NCBI GenBank assembly: GCA_963817395.1
Contig: CAWFOC010000004.1
Coordinates: 558,001-622,000 of the forward strand
Length of the DNA stretch: 64,000 bases
Reading direction: 5' to 3'
DNA from: CAWGYQ01 sp963817395
GTDB taxonomy: Bacteria > Acidobacteriota > Vicinamibacteria > Vicinamibacterales > CAVPJW01
In this document: in pieces, positions 38,821 to 47,444 of the stretch
Layout: each line of letters begins with the position of its first letter
How positions within the stretch are numbered: the first letter of the stretch is position 1
Notes under the pieces: model-generated
The model's input: the letters and a program-made list of their open reading frames with translations, nothing else
Database searches by the model: none
Told to the model about the DNA's origin: nothing
Made by a program: the position numbers and the translations under genes

Positions 38821-41093
38821 TTAGCCCTGAATCTCGGCCAGCGCTTTCCGCGCGTCGTCCGCACCGTCGAAGTTCGGACTGAGTTTGAGCGCCTGACTGA
38901 GGGCCTCTCGCGCTTTCACCTTGTCGCCACTGAGCGCGAGCGCGAGACCGAGGTGGTAATGGTAGACGGGGTTCTTCGGGTCTTTGGCGACGCTCTCCTG
39001 CAGCGGTGGAATGGCGAGGTGTGCGAGGCCGCGCTTGTAGTAGATCCAGCCCAGCGTGTCGTTCACTTCAGGCTGGTCCGTCAGCTTGGACTTCGCCGCT
39101 TGCGCGAGTTGCAGCGCGACGTCCATGTTGCCGCCACGCTCGGCATACAGCCAGGCGAGGTTGTTCGCGGCGACGGCGGCTCCCGGATCGATCTGCACGA
39201 CCGTTTCATAGCGCTTTTGCGCTTCCTCGTGGCGGCCCTGCATCTGCAAGATCATGCCGACCATGGTGTGCGCGGCCACGGAACGAGGGCTGCGTTTGGC
39301 GGCGTTCTCGAACTCCTGACGTGCCTGGTCGAGCTTGTTCTGGCCGAGATAGAGCTGGCCCAGCAGACCGTACGCCTGCAGGTTCGCCGGATCGACCGCG
39401 ATGGCGCTTCGCAACAGCTCTTCGCTCTTGGTGAACTCACCAGAGGTGGCGTAGGTGCGCGCGGCCAGCATCAGCACCGCCTGGTCTTTCGGAGCGCGAG
39501 CAACGGCCGCGTCCACCCGCGCGCGTGCCGCTGGAAGATTCTTCGACATCACGTCGATGCCGACGAGGCCCGTGAGCGCTTCGATCGACGTGGGATCAAG
39601 CTCCAACGCCCGGTTGTACGCCGCTTTCGCGGCGGCCACGTCCTTCCTGACCAGCGCCAGCGAGCCCGCGAGTGCGTGCACAGCGGCAGATTTCGGGAAC
39701 GCCGTCAGCAGCGGCTTGAGCTCGACTTCGGCTTGCGTGAAGTTCCGTTCGGCGGCGAGCGTGCGTGCGAGGAGCAACCGGGCGTCGGGGTTCCTTGGGG
39801 CGTTCTTCACCGCGTCGGTGGTCAGCTGACGCGCGGTGTCGACGCGCCCGGCGGCCATTTGCAGCCGGGCCAGATCCATCTGCGCCGCCGCCGCTCGCGG
39901 GTTGAGCCGCAGGGTTTCGTTGAGCGCCGCAGTCGCCGCGTCCGTGTCCTTCCGCGCCATATGGACCATGGCCAACGTGTATTGCGCGTCCGCGGACGCT
40001 GGATTCGCCGCCACGGCCGCCTCGGCGCGCTTCAACGCTTCAACGGTTTGGTTTTCGGCCAGCAGGAATCGGGCTTTCAGCAGGAGCGACAGCACATGGC
40101 GCGGGTCCTTCCCCAACGCTTCGTCGAGCGCCGCGTGCGCCTCCGCGCGCCTGTTCCGTGCGTATTCGACGGTGGCGATGCGAGCCCGCGCCGGACAAAT
40201 CCCTCGGGCGTGGCGCCAACCTCCTTCAGGACCTTCATCCCCTCGTCTTGACGTCTCATCAGCAGGTAGTACTCGGCCAGCGCGAGATGCTGCGTCGGAT
40301 TTTTCGAGGCCTTGGCCGCCGCCTGGAAATAGGGTTCGGCTTCGGCGGGGCGCCTCGACCTCATGTAATACGTGGCCATCACCCGGTTCGCCAGTAGATC
40401 CTTCGGATCGACCTCGAGCGCCCGCTTGAGCGATTGCTCGCTTTCGATGGGCCGATTCGTGGACCAATAGAGGTTGGCCAGCGCCAGATGTGCGGGAATC
40501 GACTTGGGGGCAAGCCTGACCGCCTCGAGGAAGGCCTTCTCAGCCTCCGCCTGGTTTCCGCGGGCGAGCTGCAGCGCGCCGAGCGTCCCGTAGCCCCTGC
40601 TCTCGTCCGGATTCTCCTGGATGCCCTTTTCGATCTCGGTGACCGCTTGATCCAGGTCCTTCAGGCCGGCCGTGGCGTGCCCGAGCAAGATATGGGCGTC
40701 CAGACTCGTCGGCTCCACCTTCAGAGCCTGTTCTGCCCTGGCCTTGGCGTCGTCGTATCGTCCGGCCAACAGCAGCATCGTCCCGGCCTTGAGCTGCACG
40801 TCAGCGCGATCGGGTAGCAAGTCCGCCGCGCGGATGTACTCGCGAAAGGCGTTTGGAAGATCATTCAGCTGCGTGTAGACCTCGGCCAGCTTGTACCGCG
40901 CGTCGCCAAAACGCGCGTCCTGCTGAATCGCGTTTCGATACTCGATGACCGCTTCGTTGAGCTTCCCCTGCTTCACATAGGAATCGCCGCTGGCAAGATA
41001 TTCGCGCTTGAGGGTCTCCGGGTCGCGCGAACAGCCAATGGCGAGCAGGAGCATCAGCCCTGCAGAGCATCGAAGAAATGAGCCGCGTAACAT
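38821..41093 (-). CDS. PrsT-like TPR-repeat lipoprotein of XrtA system (one frame break)
   Basis: About 757 residues with roughly 18-20 TPR motifs. A lipoprotein signal with lipobox LAIGC (hydrophobic CSAGLMLLLAIGC) implies anchoring in the membrane after processing. Repeats include AVIEYRNAIQQDARFGDARYKLAEVY, RAEQALKVEPTSLDAHILLGHA and ARQEFENAAKRSPRSVAAHTMVG. A single-base break near 40200 (after VGATPEGF) joins the two halves. Resembles the PEP-CTERM-system TPR lipoprotein (TIGR02917-like) but shorter than the roughly 900-residue norm. It lies 21 bases downstream of epsI and is thought to help EPS assembly or export. Confidence 0.88.
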
Positions 41094-41114
41094 ATCGTCA
41101 AACTCCTTGGCGTA

Positions 41115-41768
41115 TCAGGCGGGCAGGTACCGGCTCAGCATCGGAAAGATTGACTGCACGAAGTCGATGGCCTCTCGTTCGGCGTCATCCGCGCTGTCCC
41201 CAACGGGTACGATGATCCGCACCAGCGCGCCGTCGGTGCGATTGGTCCGCAAGGCGTCGAGCACCATGTAGATCTTGTTCCAGTACTCGCTGGCGACCAC
41301 GCGGCCATGACCCTGGTACCAGTAGATCACGAGTTGTCGATCGATCCCCTTCTCGATCACAAGTCGATTGACTTCAATCGTCTGGGGTGCTGAATCTGCA
41401 TCCCGCACTGGTACCTGGAGGCGAGTCGTGTCGGCTGGTATCCAGCCTCCGCCGGGAAGGCAATTCATGGGTGAATGAATCGTGTCGCCTTCGCGTTGAC
41501 TGCGGTAGTAGCCAATGTAGAGTCCGACCGTCGCGCCTCGCCTATTGACATAGACGCGATGGAGGTACTCATCCACCCCGAGCACGGCGAGCACCTTTTC
41601 ATCGAACGCTTCGGCATTCTGGCCGCTCCAGTCGGAAATCTCGACCGGACACGCGCTCAACGGGTCGCGCGCGACTGTTGGTTCGGTCTTGCCAGCGCGC
41701 GCGAGCGCGACGCCGACGGTCAGCAGGCAGCCAGCCACGACGAGGACACGGACCGTCATTGAATTCAT
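41115..41768 (-). CDS. epsI: EpsI family protein (XrtA partner)
   Basis: 217 residues; N-terminal membrane anchor (VRVLVVAGCLLTVGVALARA) and a periplasmic EpsI domain (TIGR02914-like): PVEISDWSGQNAEAFDEKVLAVLGVDEYLHRVY, VGLYIGYYRSQREGDTIHSPMNCLPGGGW, LVIYWYQGHGRVVASEYWNKIYMVLDAL. EpsI often occurs fused or next to exosortases; its biochemical role is unknown. Overlaps the xrtA stop by 4 bases. Confidence 0.93.
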   Translation of the reverse strand: MNSMTVRVLVVAGCLLTVGVALARAGKTEPTVARDPLSACPVEISDWSGQNAEAFDEKVLAVLGVDEYLHRVYVNRRGATVGLYIGYYRSQREGDTIHSPMNCLPGGGWIPADTTRLQVPVRDADSAPQTIEVNRLVIEKGIDRQLVIYWYQGHGRVVASEYWNKIYMVLDALRTNRTDGALVRIIVPVGDSADDAEREAIDFVQSIFPMLSRYLPA

Positions 41769-42643
41769 AGGGATGTTTGGGTGACTGTCTGCGCCGCCGG
41801 ATGCGGCAGGCGCGCCGGCGGCATGAAGAGGATGAGCGCTCGTTGAAAAGCGATCAGCAGCACGAACGCCATGCCAAAGAGCAGCCAGCCGGAGAAGGTG
41901 TGAAAAAACCCTTCCGCAGCGGCAGCACCGTAGTAGTGGGCCGCGATGCCCGTACCCGCCACACGGAAGCCGTTGGCGAGAATGGCGATGGGAATCGAGG
42001 CGAGCGCGAGGGCAACCCGAACGCTGATGCGTTTATCCGCGAGGTATCCGAAGACGATGCCCAGCGTCAGGAGCGACACGAGCGATCGGATGCCGCTGCA
42101 GGCCTCCGCCACCTCCAGCTCGGTATTGGCGAGGACGATGATATTGCCGTCGCGGAACACGGGAATTCCGGCCGCTGAGAGCGCGGTTTCGCCGAAGCGA
42201 GACGCCAGCAGCTGAAGCGGGAAGGCAATCTGATTGAACAGAATCGCGGGGATGGGAATCATCAGGACGAGGAATCCCAGCGGGAAGGCCAGAATCCGCA
42301 AGTAGTCCCATCCCCAGAAGACCAGGACGATACCGGCGAGCACGCACAGCAGAGAAATCCGGGTCAGGAACAGCTCGGCGCCTAAAGTGCCTGCGACGAG
42401 AAGCGCTAAGCCGCCGAGGAGAACAACGAGGCCGAACCAATTGGGACGACGCGTCGCGGCCTCGAGACGGTGGCGCCGCTCCCAGGCAAAGAACAGCGCG
42501 ATCGGCACAATGAGAAAGCCGTGGGAGTAGTTGTCATCCGTAGCCCAATCGCGGACCAGGCGGAGTATCACCTCGTGATATGCGAAGAGAAAGCACGCGG
42601 CGACCAGGCTCCCCAGCAAGAGGGCGCGTGATGACAGCTTCAT
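41765..42643 (-). CDS. xrtA: exosortase A (XrtA/EpsH)
   Basis: 292-residue polytopic cysteine transpeptidase that cleaves PEP-CTERM tails of exported proteins at the periplasmic face. The predicted catalytic residues are all present: Cys in EVAEACSGIRSL (about 181), Arg in NGFRVAGTG (about 222) and His in FFHTFSGW (about 245). Seven to eight helices; N-terminal motif NYSHGFLIVPIALFFAW is typical of XrtA. It heads the minus operon xrtA-epsI-prsT(-wzm-wzt-GT39). No PEP-CTERM substrate gene is visible in the window. Confidence 0.95.
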   Translation of the reverse strand: MKLSSRALLLGSLVAACFLFAYHEVILRLVRDWATDDNYSHGFLIVPIALFFAWERRHRLEAATRRPNWFGLVVLLGGLALLVAGTLGAELFLTRISLLCVLAGIVLVFWGWDYLRILAFPLGFLVLMIPIPAILFNQIAFPLQLLASRFGETALSAAGIPVFRDGNIIVLANTELEVAEACSGIRSLVSLLTLGIVFGYLADKRISVRVALALASIPIAILANGFRVAGTGIAAHYYGAAAAEGFFHTFSGWLLFGMAFVLLIAFQRALILFMPPARLPHPAAQTVTQTSL

Positions 42644-42695
42644 GCAAGGACACTCGCGCGGAACGGCCGATTCGTCAACACTTCACCTGCCAACA

Positions 42696-42711
42696 CGCAA
42701 ACTGCCGACCA
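42696..42711 (-). promoter_or_regulatory. candidate sigma-54-like promoter for xrtA operon
   Basis: On the minus strand TGGTCGGCAGTTTGCG: GG at 42710-42709 and GC at 42698-42697 with 10-base spacing (8 of 12 consensus positions by hand count; TTGC intact, -24 box degenerate). A start site near 42685 would leave about 40 bases of leader before xrtA. The match is weak alone but sits where a promoter is needed, next to a sigma-54 activator gene. Confidence 0.35.
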
Positions 42712-42825
42712 ATACTCGACCCGCGAGTGCAGCAATTAAGTATATGCCTTTTAAAGGTTTAACAATCGCCGCCCGCCAAGTCTTCGTAAAGTTGGGCAGA
42801 AAACCCCTATTACGGTGACTTAAAT

Positions 42826-42851
42826 CCCGTGGCCGGGCGCCCGGCCACGGG
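42826..42851. repeat. perfect 26-base palindrome between xrtA and ntrC2
   Basis: CCCGTGGCCGGGC followed directly by its exact reverse complement GCCCGGCCACGGG, no loop. It lies in the 409-base divergent gap 42644-43052, about 180 bases from xrtA and 200 from ntrC2. It could be an operator for a dimeric regulator or a strong cruciform/terminator-like element; no T-run follows on either strand. The rest of the gap is AT-rich near 42735-42770 and otherwise featureless. Confidence 0.7.
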
Positions 42852-43052
42852 CCACCCCCTCCCCGCCTACTCGTCCGCCAGCGGCGCGGGACGAGACAAC
42901 ACCACGTTCGGGCCAGCGAGACCCCACACCGATGTGCGATTCGGTGCACCACCCCCTGTCATATCCTGAGGCTGCCTCCGGCTCAGCCAAGTCTGCCGTC
43001 GAATACGACGGGCGGCCACGTCATGACATTTCCCCGCGAACGCCAGGACGAC

Positions 43053-44171
43053 ATGCAGGACACACCGCAACTAGTCGGGGCGAGCCGATCGATGGTGGCG
43101 CTCCACCACCAGATCGGAATCGCGGCGAAATCGGACGCGAAAATCCTAATCACGGGCGAGAGCGGTGTTGGGAAAGAGATCGTCGCCCGCCTGATACATG
43201 CCAGTAGCGCCCGGCGGTCTCATGCCTTGGTGGCAGTCAATTGCGCGGGCGTGCCCGAATCACTCCTGGAAAGCGAGCTGTTCGGCCACGTGCGAGGCAG
43301 CTTTACGGATGCCTATCGCGATCGTCCGGGGCTGGTGGATCGAGCCCATCGTGGCACCTTGTTCATGGACGAGGTGTCCGAGATGGGCCTTCGCATGCAG
43401 GGACTCCTGCTGCGGTTTCTCGAGACCGGCGAAATCCAGCCCGTGGGCGGTGAACGACTGCTGCAGCGCGTGGACGTACGGGTGGTCGCCGCCAGCAATC
43501 GCGATCTACGGGAACAGCTCCAGCGCAAGACGTTCCGCGAGGATCTCTACTATCGCCTGAACGTGATTCATCTCGTGGTGCCGCCGCTCCGGGACCGACG
43601 CGATGACATCAGCGTGTTGCTCGAGCATTTTCTGGCCGTCTTCGAGCAGCAGTATCGTGTGAGCCGACCCAGGTTCAGCGACGACACGTTGAAACGGCTC
43701 GTCCGTTACGACTGGCCTGGCAACGTGAGGGAGCTGCGCAACCTGGTCGAGCGACTGACGGTGAGCACACCGGGAAAGCTCCTGGGGGTGATGGACCTGC
43801 CGATGGAGATTCGTCAGGAGCCGGTGGCGGCATCAGCCTTGGATGCGCCCGCGCGTCAGGTTGCGGACGGGGTCTTCGATCAGATGGTCGACGACGGGCA
43901 GTCGTTCTGGGCGGTCGTCTATGCACCGTTCATGGCGCGCGATCTCACTCGCGACGATCTGCGACAGATCGTCGTACGTGGACTCGAGCGAACCTCCGGC
44001 AGCTACAAGATGCTCGTGCAGCTCTTCAACATGGGGCCGAACGACTACAAGCGTGTGCTGAACTTCCTCCGGAAGCACGAGTGCCACATGCCGTTCCAGA
44101 ACTTTCGAAATCCTCCTCTCAAGGCCGCAGGACCGCGCCAGAGCGGGTCATCACGTCCGACGGCTGCGTGA
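43053..44171 (+). CDS. sensorless sigma-54 activator-like protein with altered GAFTGA loop (ntrC2)
   Basis: 372 residues from ATG 43053 (MQDTPQLVGASRSM); the 10 codons open upstream are unlikely. AAA+ domain with Walker A GESGVGKEIV, Walker B LFMDEVSEMGL, sensor I AASNR, REDLYYRLN and WPGNVREL. The sigma-54 contact loop reads GSFTDA instead of GAFTGA: the second Gly is Asp (codon GAT). This usually abolishes sigma-54 engagement, so the protein may be a non-activating or modulatory paralog. It has no N-terminal sensor. The C-terminal 80 residues (FWAVVYAPFMARDLTRDDL...YKMLVQLFNMGPNDYKRVLNFLRKHECHMPF) match ntrC1/ntrC3. Confidence 0.88.
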   Translation: MQDTPQLVGASRSMVALHHQIGIAAKSDAKILITGESGVGKEIVARLIHASSARRSHALVAVNCAGVPESLLESELFGHVRGSFTDAYRDRPGLVDRAHRGTLFMDEVSEMGLRMQGLLLRFLETGEIQPVGGERLLQRVDVRVVAASNRDLREQLQRKTFREDLYYRLNVIHLVVPPLRDRRDDISVLLEHFLAVFEQQYRVSRPRFSDDTLKRLVRYDWPGNVRELRNLVERLTVSTPGKLLGVMDLPMEIRQEPVAASALDAPARQVADGVFDQMVDDGQSFWAVVYAPFMARDLTRDDLRQIVVRGLERTSGSYKMLVQLFNMGPNDYKRVLNFLRKHECHMPFQNFRNPPLKAAGPRQSGSSRPTAA

Positions 44172-44456
44172 GCGCGCCGTCGCCGGAGGCGGAGCAACGC
44201 GTCTCACAACGATGGCTCCGACGTATCCCTGCCTCGGCTGAAGCAGCGACCTCCGGAAGTCGGCGAGACCTGTTGAGTGGAGTGTGCTGCGAATTCCGCG
44301 TGATTGGAGGTGTACCTAGCGATTCGTCGCCTTGTACGCAGATCCGCGGGTTCTTACGCAGACCCCGCGGGATGGGCGTCATGGAACGACTGGCGGCGCA
44401 GGCGAACAGAGGAACCGGTCTGCGACACCGGCTACAGGACACCGAGCGCCCGGTGC
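44172..44456. other. convergent intergenic region without a clear gene
   Basis: 285 bases between the ntrC2 stop and the stop of the small gene on the opposite strand. The only structure noted is an imperfectly placed stem CCGCGGG (44344-44350) / CCCGCGG (44364-44370) with a 13-base loop, which might act as a bidirectional terminator, but no T-run is present. Confidence 0.4.
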
Positions 44457-44652
44457 TCAGTGGGCTTGTTGCGGGGGTTGGGTGTCGTCGTTCAAATGGG
44501 AGTGTTGCCAGACCTTGCCGTCCGAGGTCTCCACGCGCAGCGTGTAGGCGATCGGCAGAGGTTCGAGCAGTGTGCTGAGCGCCTTCAGGACGACTGGCGC
44601 AAAGACGTCCCTCGTCATCGAGGGTCAGGGTCGAAATAAATCGCACGTGCAT
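44457..44652 (-). CDS. small RFIS-LT protein 2, paralog of 46785-47027 (one frame break)
   Basis: Start ATG 44652 gives MHVRFISTLTLDDEG. A one-base insertion soon after (near 44600) shifts the frame. The other frame continues DVFAPVVLKALSTLLEPLPIAYTLRVETSDGKVWQHSHL and ends at TGA 44457. The corrected product is about 64 residues. It aligns along most of its length with the product of 46785-47027 (MDIRFISSLTPEDE...ALLDQLPIAYVVRIETSGAKIYQHTHV). No signal peptide, no membrane segment. I do not recognise the family. The gene is convergent with ntrC2 and has a sigma-54-like promoter upstream. Confidence 0.7.
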
Positions 44653-44710
44653 GGTCTGATCACCTGGACAAGAAGCCGAATCAAACAGAAGAAGAGGCCG
44701 CCTTCAATAC

Positions 44711-44726
44711 AGCAAATCCTGTTCCC
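44711..44726 (-). promoter_or_regulatory. candidate sigma-54 promoter for small gene 2
   Basis: Minus-strand GGGAACAGGATTTGCT: GG at 44725-44724, GC at 44713-44712, 10-base spacing, TTGCT intact (about 9 of 12). A start near 44700 gives a leader of about 48 bases before ATG 44652. The core resembles the site upstream of small gene 1 (both GGAAC...GGATT(T)TGC/TTGC). The rest of the 287-base gap 44653-44939 shows nothing else I can name. Confidence 0.45.
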
Positions 44727-44939
44727 TCCCGCGGTTTCTGTCGATTGCGCCCGATCCGACTCGGGTCTCTCCTGGAAAGACAGGTGAAAATGACGTGCAA
44801 CCTTACACGCTTTTTACACGGTGGGAGTACGCGACACGGCGGTTGTTCTTGATTCCGGCGACTTTTGCAAGCTGGAGTGTGAACTTAGCGGACCTATAGG
44901 AGCAAGCCTTACGTAGCCGGACCTGGCGATCCGAGGGAG

Positions 44940-46721
44940 CTAGGGAGAGCGGCTGTCCAGCTTCTTCCTGAGCTCCTGCACGTCGGCCCGGGTCTCGAGC
45001 GCTTTGTCCAGCCCGACCGCTCGTGTGAGTTCGAGCGCGGCCTCTTGCGGCCGGCCGGTTGCTTCCAGAACGAACGCATGGTGCAAGCGGATCTCCGCAT
45101 TGAGCGGCTCGGCCCCGAGCTGCCTCAGACAGGAGTTCCGCAGCGCGACCGAAGTCGCCCGTCAGGAACAGAATCCATCCGAGCGTATCCGCCACGCGCC
45201 GGACTCCGGTTGGAAAATGCGTAGGCCCTTTCCGCAGGCCCGAGCGCCTCGGCGGGCGACTTCTTGTGCACGGCCAGGGCATAGGCCAGATTGTTCAGCG
45301 CTGGCACGTTTTCCGGGGTGAATTGCAGGATTTTCCGGTAGCGCTCGATCGCCCGATCGTGGTCGCCGGATTGTTCGTAGAGGGACGCCAGCACCGTTTC
45401 CGCATGGAGCAGGCGGCCGTCGAGGGCGGTCGCCTCTTCCAGCGCCGCTCGGGCGCCGGCAAAGTCTTGACGCGCCAGCCGCGACTCGGCGCGCATCACC
45501 ATTTTCAAGACCTCACGGGACCCGCCGGCGCGAGCCAAGACCTCGAGTCGCCGTCGGGAGAATATCGATGGAAGCTCCGTTTCGGCGTCCAAGGTTTCCT
45601 CGAGCACCACATCTCCTGCGCGCCGTGGGAAGGGGGTGCAGAGCGGATCTCCGACCACGATAGTCTGCCAGCTCAGATACGGAACGGCGAGGTAGAACGA
45701 TTCGATCAGATTGAATCCCTCGACGTACGCGGGAAACAGCACATAGGGACGTACTGCGCCGTCAAAGAGCGGCTCCGACACCTGTCCCGCCACACCGGTA
45801 GCGCCTTCACGAACGAGATCCCCAGTGAGTGACTGCGGCGATCCGGCATAGAAGTCTCCGGGATTCGTCGGGGACCCGATCGTCCACCCCGGGGGAGGTT
45901 CCGTGAATGTCCGGGCGTCCGAGCTCAAATAGGTGGCCGCGATCGAGCCGGGGACGAAACCGAGCTTCAGGGTCCGCGTGCGGATCGCCGGGTCGTTCGA
46001 GGCCCACGAGTAGTATCCCAGCACGTCGTTCACGCCCGTCAACGCTTCACGCGTGGCCTCGAGGACGACCCGATCGCCCAGCCCGCGATCTCGCAGCGCC
46101 TCGGCGGCACTTGCGAGCCACGGGTCGCCGCCACGTTCGGCCTGTGTGGCCCGCTGGTCGAGCACGATTTTTCCGTCAGTGGTCGGCGAGAGGCCGCGAT
46201 CGATCAGGCGCGTGACGTCAGCGACAGAGAAACCATCGAGGCGCGAAACCAGGAAGACATCGTGATCACGGCGCGAGAAGGGCCTGGCCTCGGTAAGCGG
46301 CCGATCCCCGAGGAAATACGGATTCTCAACACGCCCCGAATCCGAAATCGCGACGCCGGTCATCCGGCGATAGAGGAGCGTCAACTTCTGAATCGACGCT
46401 CGCGATGCTCCCCTGAGGTCCTGGTGTGCCGGCAATCCGAACGGGCAGACCTTTGGTGAGAACGATATAGAGAATGCGATCGTGCAGCCTCCCGGCGACA
46501 ATCGCGCGCGCGATCGGGTCCTCGATCAAGGTCCGGTAATCGGCTCGCGCGATCTCGTCGCCGTCCGCCACCGCGACGTGGACGATGTTCTCCGCTGGCA
46601 CGCCCCGCTTCTGCGCGTAGTAGTCGGCCACCGTCTGTGAGAAGGGACTTCGATCGTTGACGACGAGAAGCACGTTGTCGCCCGTTTGGCCAGCGACTGG
46701 ACGCGCCAGCAGCAGAGCCAC
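44940..46721 (-). CDS. TIGR03790-like secreted protein with C-terminal TPR repeats (three frame breaks)
   Basis: About 590 residues. An N-terminal hydrophobic signal (GVAIACVVALLLARPVAGQ) precedes the conserved NVLLVVNDRSPFSQTVADYYAQKRGVP, YIVLTKGLPVRIAGT, LLYRRMTGVAIS, NPYFLGDRPL, DVFLVSRLDGFSVADVTRLIDRGL and ESFYLAVPYLSWQTIVVGDPLC, which match the uncharacterised TIGR03790 family. TPR repeats follow (ARAALEEATALDGRLLHAETVLASLYEQ; RYRKILQFTPENVPALNNLAYA) to a stop at 44940 after LRKKLDSRSP. Breaks lie near 46390, 45200 and 45120. GTG 46721 is used as start, but a start upstream beyond another indel is possible. It sits between the two small paralogous genes on the same strand. Confidence 0.75.
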
Positions 46722-46784
46722 GACGCATGCGATCGCGACGCCGATGTGATTCGGTTGGGGAGGTGCGAAAAAAGCGACGACAGG

Positions 46785-47027
46785 CTAATGCCCGGAGGAA
46801 GGATTCGCCGCGAACCCGCTTGGCAGCACGGCGGGCTCGGCGTCTGTCGAAGCCGACTCCTGAGCCACGACGTGAGTGTGCTGATAGATTTTCGCACCGC
46901 TTGTCTCGATGCGGACGACATAGGCAATAGGCAACTGGTCAAGCAGGGCCTGAATCGCTGAAATCATCCCCTGAGCCAGTTGGCTTTCGTCCTCGGGGGT
47001 CAACGATGAGATGAAGCGGATGTCCAT
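46785..47027 (-). CDS. small RFIS-LT protein 1 (80 aa, unknown family)
   Basis: ATG 47027 gives MDIRFISSLTPEDESQLAQGMISAIQ..., 80 residues. A longer frame to GTG 47099 would run through the promoter-like site and is not conserved in the paralog. Amphipathic helix (ESQLAQGMISAIQALLDQL), then two short strands (IAYVVRIETSGAKIYQHTHVV) and a polar tail. No signal, Cys pair or DNA-binding motif is evident. Paralog of 44457-44652. It is divergent from ntrC3 and 63 bases upstream of the TIGR03790-TPR gene, so probably co-transcribed with it. Function unknown. Confidence 0.75.
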   Translation of the reverse strand: MDIRFISSLTPEDESQLAQGMISAIQALLDQLPIAYVVRIETSGAKIYQHTHVVAQESASTDAEPAVLPSGFAANPSSGH

Positions 47028-47054
47028 GGAGCGGGAGCCGTTGTCTCGATCCAG

Positions 47055-47070
47055 TGCAATCCGCGTTCCG
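47055..47070 (-). promoter_or_regulatory. candidate sigma-54 promoter for small gene 1 / TIGR03790 gene
   Basis: Minus-strand CGGAACGCGGATTGCA: GG at 47069-47068, GC at 47057-47056, exactly 10 bases apart, TTGCA perfect and -24 box CGGAACG (about 10 of 12). Predicted start near 47044 supports ATG 47027. The remainder of the 417-base gap 47028-47444 is AT-richer around 47220-47280, with no sigma-54 match on the ntrC3 side. ntrC3 is probably transcribed from another kind of promoter. Confidence 0.5.
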
Positions 47071-47444
47071 CACTGTGATTCTCGCGCATTTTGCTGCACT
47101 TATGCCCGCCGAACCACCTGTAAGTCGCCGCAGGGTTGAACAATTTTCTCCTCCAGGTCGCCCTCTTCGACGCGTCTACGACCATCCCAACCATGTGAAA
47201 ATGCCAATTGTCTCATGGGTTCGGTCCGACAACATCATATTGTAGAGCATTTTACAGCGATAATCTCGAGGTAGCACCTTCGTGTAGCTCGGATCCCCCT
47301 AGAGCGCCTTGCGTTCTGCCTATCGGCCGACTATTCTCTTCCAGACGCTTGACGAGAAGACTTTCGTGCTCGCCCGCCCGTCGACAAGCCTTTATAACCT
47401 CCCCGGCCGAGAGCACTCATACTTAACCGTTCGAGGCACACGTA

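Noticed and set aside
42751..42768. GG...GC spacing AAAGGTTTAACAATCGCC as sigma-54 promoter for ntrC2
   Set aside because: Spacing is right but both boxes are poor (no C after TGG, ATCGC instead of TTGC).
44344..44370. CCGCGGG / CCCGCGG stem as terminator
   Set aside because: 7-base stem, 13-base loop and no T-run; kept only as a remark on the gap.
44119..44652. 177-residue minus ORF read as one protein
   Set aside because: Only its first 15 residues resemble the paralog; after a one-base break the other frame carries the conserved sequence, and the remainder overlaps ntrC2.
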